A stretch of DNA of 13,641 nucleotides, taken from NCBI GenBank assembly GCA_945877995.1, contig CAMDXD010000064.1:1-13641 (forward strand), in the 5' to 3' direction. Below the pieces are notes generated by a model. It did no database searches and had not been told where the DNA came from. It saw nothing but the letters and a program-made list of their open reading frames with translations. The DNA comes from Bordetella parapertussis. GTDB lineage: Bacteria > Pseudomonadota > Gammaproteobacteria > Burkholderiales > CAIKXV01. Below, piece by piece: positions 7,273-13,641 of the stretch (within the stretch, counting starts at the first letter, position 1; every line of letters starts with the position of its first letter). Position numbers and translations under genes: made by a program.

Positions 7273-7301
7273 ATGCTCCGCGATGAGAAAGGGCACGTCA
7301 A
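7273..7301 (-). promoter_or_regulatory. Predicted promoter for the Bug-acyl-CoA ligase operon
   Basis: On the minus strand TTGACG (7301-7296, 5/6) is followed after 17 bases by GAGCAT (7278-7273, only 3/6). The start would be near 7266, about 30 bases before the ATG at 7236. The weak -10 keeps confidence low, but the position agrees with the chosen translation start. Confidence 0.35.
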
Positions 7302-7371
7302 CGCCAACCATTGGGTTACTTTAACGCAATACCCTAAAACAAGACCGCATCCTGTTTCAGGTTTCCCTCCG

Positions 7372-7599
7372 ATGCACCGACCTTCTCCCGGGCACTACGT
7401 CACCGTCGCGACGGCCGGTGAACCGTTCCAGGCCTTCGTGGCCTTGCCGCTGCCGCACGCCCCGCCTGTCCAGTGGTCGCCCTCGCTGTGGCGGCGCTTC
7501 GACGCGGCGCTGGTCAGGGCGACGCGGCTGACGCCGGCCACGGTGAACAAGTCGCTGGCGGACTACGTCGCGACGGCCCGGGTGAAGCCGGTGCGCTAA
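7372..7599 (+). pseudogene. Internally deleted remnant of a Fic-family protein
   Basis: A 75-codon frame begins MHRPSPGHYVTVATAGEPFQ and continues AFVALPLPHAPPVQW (21-35). I recognise this as the N-terminus of the large (~370-residue) Fic family (AMP-transferase fold), normally followed by an ALGRLDG helix, the SSQIEGT inhibitory motif and the HPFxDGNGR catalytic motif. Here, after RFDAALVRATR (42-52), it jumps to TPATVNKSL (54-62), which resembles the C-terminal winged helix of the same proteins, and then to ADYVATA, which resembles the last strand region. The inhibitory and catalytic core is absent, so AMPylation is impossible. The ATG at 7372 has no strong ribosome binding site. The 60 bases upstream are more AT-rich than the surroundings and may be the old promoter. 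The call rests on remembered family sequence; a short unrelated ORF is the alternative. Confidence 0.6.
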
Positions 7600-7917
7600 G
7601 GCTCTTCGGGCATCGGTTCGGCGAACCACCTGCCCGACATCCCGACCTTCGCCGAGGCGGGCTTCCCCTCGCTCACCGGTTCGCAGTGGCTGGGCCTGTC
7701 GGCGCCGAAGGGCCTGCTGGCGCCGATCGCGCAGCGGCTCACCGCGCTGATGCCGGAGATCCTCGCCCGCCCGGACATCATGAAGCGGCTGGACGACCTG
7801 CAAACGCTGCCGCGGAAGGCCCCGGTGACCGGGGCAGAGTTCGACAAGCTGATCGAATCGCAGATCACCACCTGGAGCGCGGTGGCGCGGCGGGCGAAGG
7901 TGGAAGTGATCGCCTGA
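7600..7917 (+). pseudogene. Bug/TctC-family receptor remnant lacking N-terminus and part of the middle
   Basis: Directly after the TAA of the Fic remnant, in the same frame and with no start codon, 105 codons read as a Bug receptor. The first eleven, GSSGIGSANHL, match the central GSSGxGSxxHL motif (near residue 145 of intact relatives). The next residues, PDIPTFAEAGFPSLTGSQW, belong near residue 235. The rest (APKGLLAPIAQRL, ending ARRAKVEVIA) is a normal family C-terminus. So the signal peptide, the first domain and about 75-90 internal residues are missing, yet the remaining frame is open to the TGA at 7915-7917. It cannot be exported or bind ligand. It lies tail to tail with the intact Bug gene ending at 7982. 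Confidence 0.8.
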
Positions 7918-7957
7918 TCCTGCCAGTGGCGTTGCGCGTGGTTTACCGGGGCGCGCT

Positions 7958-7981
7958 CGGGGTCTTCCGACGGGGTCTTCC
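7958..7981. repeat. 11-base direct repeat between converging Bug sequences
   Basis: CGGGGTCTTCC occurs at 7958-7968 and again at 7971-7981, separated by GA, immediately before the stop codon of the leftward Bug gene. It does not form a hairpin, so it is not an obvious terminator. It may be a replication-slippage duplication. Confidence 0.7.
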
Positions 7982-8959
7982 TTAATTTGCCTTGATGCCA
8001 GCCCCCTTCACCACGCGACCCCACTTCTCCATGTCGGCGGCCATGTAGGCGCCGAACTGGGGCGGGGTCATCCGCAGTACCGTCGCGCCGTCGTTGTCGA
8101 GCTGCTTCCGGATCTCGGGCAACTCCTGCACTGCCGAGACTTCCCGGTGCAGGCGCTCGATGATGGCCGCTGGAGTGCCGGCAGGCGCTAGCAGCCCGAA
8201 CCAGTTCACCGTTTCGTAATCGGGGACCCCGGCCTCGGCGATCGGGGGCACGTCCGGCAGGATCGGATTTCGCTGGAGCGACCCGACCCCCAGCGCGCGC
8301 AGCCTGCCCGCACGTACGTGCGGCACAGTGGCCAGCAGGCCGCCGAACGTGAGGTTCGCATGCCCGGCGATGACATCGACGGTCGCCGCACCTGCACCTT
8401 TGTAGGGCACGTGCAGCATGTCCACCTTCGCGCTGTAGTTGAACAGCTCGGCCGCGAGGTGGCTGACACTGCCCACGCCCGCCGAGGCGTACTGCAGCTT
8501 GCCGGGATTCTTCCGCGCGAAGGCGAGCAGTTCCGCCACCGACCGGGCGGGCACGCCAGGATGCACCACCAGTACGACCGGGCTGCCCGCCACGATGGCC
8601 ACCGGCGCGAACGACCGGATCGGGTCGAAACGGCCCTTGAGGTCGTACAGCCACGGGCTCACCACGTGGGCCAGCGAGGCCACCAGCAGCGTGTAGCCAT
8701 CGCGCGCGGCATTGGCGGCCAGTTCGGTGCCGATGAGGCCGCCGGCACCGGCGCGGTTGTCGACCACCATCTGCATGCCGAGGCGTTCGCTCATCGCCAT
8801 GGCGACGATGCGACCAGTGACATCGCTGCCGCCGCCCGGCGGAAACGGGATGATCAGCCGGATGGGTCTGGCCGGATAGGCCTGCGCTACGGCTGCGGCC
8901 GTGCCTGCAAGCGCAGTTGCACCGAGCGTCGCGGCAATCAGCAGGGCGCGCGCCGCCAT
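7982..8959 (-). CDS. Bug/TctC-family substrate-binding protein
   Basis: A complete 325-residue receptor. Signal peptide to AVA|Q (25/26), then YPARPIRLIIPFPPGGGSDVTGR, NRAGAGGLIGTEL, RDGYTLLVAS, VHPGVPARSVAELLAFA, YASAGVGSVSHLAAELF, VPYKGAGAA, GRLRALGVGS, LPDVPPIAEAG and a C-terminal MEKWGRVVKGAG. The frame is open to 9085, but that extension overlaps the upstream methyltransferase in another frame and has no signal peptide. The ATG at 8959 comes two bases after the upstream stop (TGAGCATG) with no clear ribosome binding site of its own, which points to translational coupling. The PPGGGSD glycine loop is the classic form for the family. Substrate unknown. Confidence 0.94.
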   Translation of the reverse strand: MAARALLIAATLGATALAGTAAAVAQAYPARPIRLIIPFPPGGGSDVTGRIVAMAMSERLGMQMVVDNRAGAGGLIGTELAANAARDGYTLLVASLAHVVSPWLYDLKGRFDPIRSFAPVAIVAGSPVVLVVHPGVPARSVAELLAFARKNPGKLQYASAGVGSVSHLAAELFNYSAKVDMLHVPYKGAGAATVDVIAGHANLTFGGLLATVPHVRAGRLRALGVGSLQRNPILPDVPPIAEAGVPDYETVNWFGLLAPAGTPAAIIERLHREVSAVQELPEIRKQLDNDGATVLRMTPPQFGAYMAADMEKWGRVVKGAGIKAN

Positions 8960-8961
8960 GC

Positions 8962-10086
8962 TCAGGCGTCCGGCCACACCGAACGCGCGGTCTCGGCGAG
9001 CAGGCGCAGCTTCGCGAACTGCTGGTCGGCCGTCATCACCGTGTTGCCGACGTTGCCGGAGAAGCCGCACTGCGGGCTCAGGCACAGTCGGTCCATCGAG
9101 ACGAAGGCCGAGGCCTCCTGGATGCGCGCGCGCAGCATCTCCGGGTCTTCGAGGTCCGGCGACTTGGTCGTCACCAGGCCGAGCGCCACGGTCTTGTCAT
9201 CGGGCATGTACTTCAGCGCATCGATCGGGCCCGCGCGCGGGCTGTCGAACTCGAGGAAGTAGAAGCGCGCATTGAGCCGGCGGAACAGTTGGTCGGCCAT
9301 GAACTCGTAGCCGGCATCGGCCTGCCAGAAGCCGAGGCGGTTGCCTCGGCAGACGTGGATGCCGACGGTCATGCCCGCCGGTGCGGTGGCGATCACCGCA
9401 TTGATCACCTCGACATAGGTTTCCACCAGCGTGCGCCAGTCTTCGCCGCGGCGCTCCAGCACGGCCCGGATCTCCGGGTCGCCGAACTTCACCAGCGAGG
9501 TCTCGTCGATCTGCAGGTAGGTGCAGCCGGCTGCATGCAGCGCGGCGAACTCCTGGCGGTAGACCTCGATCACGTCGGCCCACCACGCGTCGAGCGAGGT
9601 GTATGCATCGCGCAGGATGGCATCGTTGCCGCCCATGAAGTGCAGCACGATCGGCGAGGGTACCGTCATCTTCGGCGTGCACTGGGTGATCGAGCGCACG
9701 AAGGCGAGGTGCTCGGCGAAGATCGGGCCGGTCCAGCGCAGCGGCTTGTGGATGACGAGCTTCTCGACCGGGATGGTGTCGCCCTTCGCGTTGCGATGGA
9801 CGAAGTCGCCCGGCTCCGCCTTCAGGCCACCTGAGCCGAGCGCCTTGCGGAAGAAATCGACGATGTAGTTCTGCCGGCGGAACTCGCCGTCGCTCACCAC
9901 GCGCAGGCCGGCTGCTTCCTGCCGCGCGACTACCTCGCGGATGGCGTCGTCCTCGATGACACGCAGTTCGTCGTCCGACAGCAGGCGCTTGCGGCGCTGC
10001 TCGCGCGCTTCGATGAGATGGGCGGGCCGCAGCAGGCTGCCGACCTGGTCGGCGCGGAACGGGGGAGCATGCGGCACTGCAATCAT
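8962..10086 (-). CDS. Cobalamin-independent methionine synthase-like methyltransferase (MetE C-terminal domain only)
   Basis: 374 residues matching only the catalytic C-terminal barrel of MetE (full MetE is ~750), like B. subtilis YxjG/YxjH. The start PPFRADQVGSLLRPAHL is typical. The zinc ligands expected for the family are all present: His244 and Cys246 in IHVCRGN, Glu279 in FLEFDSP and Cys340 in SPQCGFSG. QIDET (192-196) matches the homocysteine-side QIDEP motif with Thr for Pro. A zinc-activated thiol methyl transfer, making methionine or a similar thioether, is therefore plausible. The methyl donor is uncertain because the N-terminal half of MetE is missing. No signal peptide. The ATG at 10086 is preferred over 10119 because AAGGG lies six bases upstream; the longer start has none. 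A Bug receptor follows two bases after its stop. Confidence 0.9.
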   Translation of the reverse strand: MIAVPHAPPFRADQVGSLLRPAHLIEAREQRRKRLLSDDELRVIEDDAIREVVARQEAAGLRVVSDGEFRRQNYIVDFFRKALGSGGLKAEPGDFVHRNAKGDTIPVEKLVIHKPLRWTGPIFAEHLAFVRSITQCTPKMTVPSPIVLHFMGGNDAILRDAYTSLDAWWADVIEVYRQEFAALHAAGCTYLQIDETSLVKFGDPEIRAVLERRGEDWRTLVETYVEVINAVIATAPAGMTVGIHVCRGNRLGFWQADAGYEFMADQLFRRLNARFYFLEFDSPRAGPIDALKYMPDDKTVALGLVTTKSPDLEDPEMLRARIQEASAFVSMDRLCLSPQCGFSGNVGNTVMTADQQFAKLRLLAETARSVWPDA

Positions 10087-10243
10087 CTTCTGCCCTTCGT
10101 GTTGTCGGTGCGGTTTCATTCGCCGGCAATGTAACCCATGACCGTTCGATGCGCAGGCCGCAAGGCGCTAGAATCCTGCGCATCGCAGCAGGCGCCGCAG
10201 ACGTCGAACCGATCGACGCAGCCGCCTGCGCTGAGGAGGATGA
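10087..10243. other. Divergent intergenic region between the MetE-like gene and the aconitase
   Basis: 157 bases with no gene. Rightward there is a fair -10 element (TAGAAT) for the aconitase. Leftward, TACATT (10133-10128, 4/6) is a weak -10 candidate for the methyltransferase, with no -35 at the right distance. I find no convincing operator or riboswitch; in particular nothing identifiable as a SAM or cobalamin riboswitch before the methyltransferase. Confidence 0.5.
10145..10174 (+). promoter_or_regulatory. Predicted promoter for the aconitase-Bug operon
   Basis: TAGAAT (10169-10174, 5/6 match) in the context GCTAGAATCCTGCG resembles many Burkholderiales -10 elements. The only -35 candidate at 18 bases, TTCGAT (10145-10150), is poor, which suggests a regulated or activator-dependent promoter. 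Transcription would start near 10181, about 60 bases before the ATG at 10244. Confidence 0.4.
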
Positions 10244-12973
<2,730 letters not shown>

Positions 12974-12987
12974 CAGGAGAGCCTTCG

Positions 12988-13641
12988 ATGAAATGCATCC
13001 CTGCCCGTATCCGTGCTGGCATCCCTGCCCGAATCGCCGCCCGGCTGCCCGCCGCTGCAGCGGGCTGCTGCCTGCTGCCGCTCGCGGTGGCGGCGCATGC
13101 ACAGACGGCGCAAGCCGACTACCCGGTGAAGTCGGTCCTGTTCATGGTTCCGCAGGCGGCCGGCGGCTCCACCGACACGCTCGCGCGCCTGATCGGCCAG
13201 CGCCTGGGCGATGCGCTCGGCGTGACGGTGGTGATCGAGAACCGTCCCGGCGCGAACGGCATCATCGGCACCGAGGCTGCGCTCAAGGCCGCGCCCAATG
13301 GCGGCACGCTGATCGTCAGCGGCACCGGCATCATGGCGATCAATCCTTCGCTGTATCCGAAGCTGTCCTACGACCCGGTGCGCAACTTCGTGGCGGTTGC
13401 CAACTTCGGCTACTCGACCAGCGTGCTGGTCGCGCATCCGTCGCTGCCGGTGAAGACCATCGCCGACGTGATCGCGCTGGCGAAGAAGAAACCCGGCGCG
13501 ATCAAGTACGCCTCGGCCGGCGTGGGCAGTTCGCCGCACCTGTCGGCGGCGCTGTTCCAGCACCTGTCGGGGGTGGATATCCTGCATGTGCCGTACAAGG
13601 GCAGCACGCCCGGCGTGAGCGCCACGCTGACCGGCGAGACC
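12988..13641 (+). CDS. Bug/TctC-family substrate-binding protein, 3'-truncated by the window edge
   Basis: The first 218 residues of a receptor, cut by the right edge. An N-terminal extension rich in Pro, Ala and Arg precedes a hydrophobic segment (about 21-36) and a likely cleavage AHA|Q at 38/39. Then come YPVKSVLFMVPQ, glycine loop AAGGSTDT (57-64), NRPGANGIIGTE, VAHPSLPVKTIADVIALA, YASAGVGSSPHLS and VPYKGSTPG. The usual PDGYTL is PNGGTL. The ATG at 12988 has AGGAGAG six bases upstream. It lies 14 bases after the aconitase stop, so it is co-transcribed. A tricarboxylate ligand such as citrate or aconitate is suggested by the neighbour but not shown by the sequence. Confidence 0.92.
   Translation, partial: MKCIPARIRAGIPARIAARLPAAAAGCCLLPLAVAAHAQTAQADYPVKSVLFMVPQAAGGSTDTLARLIGQRLGDALGVTVVIENRPGANGIIGTEAALKAAPNGGTLIVSGTGIMAINPSLYPKLSYDPVRNFVAVANFGYSTSVLVAHPSLPVKTIADVIALAKKKPGAIKYASAGVGSSPHLSAALFQHLSGVDILHVPYKGSTPGVSATLTGET
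12995..13031 (+). repeat. 24-base-period direct repeat in the signal peptide region
   Basis: GCATCCCTGCCCG occurs at 12995-13007 and 13019-13031. The period is 24 bases, exactly eight codons, so it duplicates CIPARI/GIPARI in the N-terminal region of the last Bug protein without breaking the frame. It looks like a local slippage duplication that lengthened the positively charged part of the signal peptide. Confidence 0.7.

Noticed and set aside
7237..7311. A longer start (ATG at 7311) for the Bug protein ending at 6247.
   Set aside because: No ribosome binding site, and it would put 25 extra residues before a normal signal peptide. The candidate promoter lies within it.
7311..7345. An inverted GGGT...ACCC pair upstream of the Fic remnant as an operator.
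   Set aside because: The arms match for only four bases, so it cannot be told from chance. The AT-rich character is noted under the remnant instead.
8960..9085. A longer start (9085) for the Bug protein ending at 7982.
   Set aside because: The added residues overlap the methyltransferase coding sequence in another frame and spoil the signal peptide.
13063..13074. A possible lipoprotein cysteine (GCC) in the last Bug signal peptide.
   Set aside because: The residues before it are AAG with no leucine-type -3 residue and too little hydrophobic core ahead. The AHA|Q site is a better type I cleavage site.

Overview
The window is dense, very GC-rich bacterial DNA. It looks chromosomal and most likely comes from a member of the Burkholderiales (Betaproteobacteria). 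The main reason is the number of Bug/TctC-type periplasmic substrate-binding proteins, a family greatly expanded in Bordetella, Achromobacter, Cupriavidus, Variovorax and relatives. No taxonomic marker gene is present, so this placement is inference. I see no rRNA, tRNA, CRISPR array, insertion sequence or phage gene.

Layout, left to right. (1) A leftward pair: an RidA-family protein followed by a Bug receptor that runs off the left edge (1-1199). (2) A short divergent control region (1200-1432) with a good leftward promoter and a rightward -10 element. (3) A rightward pair: a Bug receptor and an FAD flavoprotein of the fumarate reductase/aspartate oxidase class (1433-4083). (4) Nine bases later, converging on it, a leftward pair: a Bug receptor and a fused acyl-CoA ligase (NDP-forming) (4093-7236). 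(5) A scar (7372-7917) with two decayed rightward genes: a Fic-family remnant without its catalytic core, and a Bug remnant without its N-terminus and part of its middle. (6) A leftward pair: a short cobalamin-independent methionine-synthase-like protein and a Bug receptor (7982-10086). (7) A divergent intergenic region, then a rightward pair: a divergent type-A aconitase and a Bug receptor that runs off the right edge (10244-13641).

The organising theme is the couplet. Five times in 13.6 kb, one Bug receptor sits next to one cytoplasmic enzyme, with gaps of 2 to 46 bases, and no membrane subunits (TctA/TctB) are present. Bug proteins bind small carboxylic acids in the periplasm, and the neighbours act on carboxylic or amino acids (aconitase, fumarate-reductase-like flavoprotein, acid:CoA ligase, RidA, MetE-like). 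The natural reading is a set of small uptake-or-sensing plus metabolism modules for organic acids. The actual substrates cannot be read from the sequence. Several enzymes have changes at positions normally conserved in their families: RidA lacks the catalytic arginine, the flavoprotein lacks two of four expected active-site residues, and the aconitase has several altered motifs. They may therefore do variant chemistry.

No clearly new defence or mobile system is visible. The best leads are the couplet architecture, the altered active sites, the His-rich loop in the RidA protein, a possible leader peptide before the first rightward Bug gene, and the two nested-deletion gene remnants.
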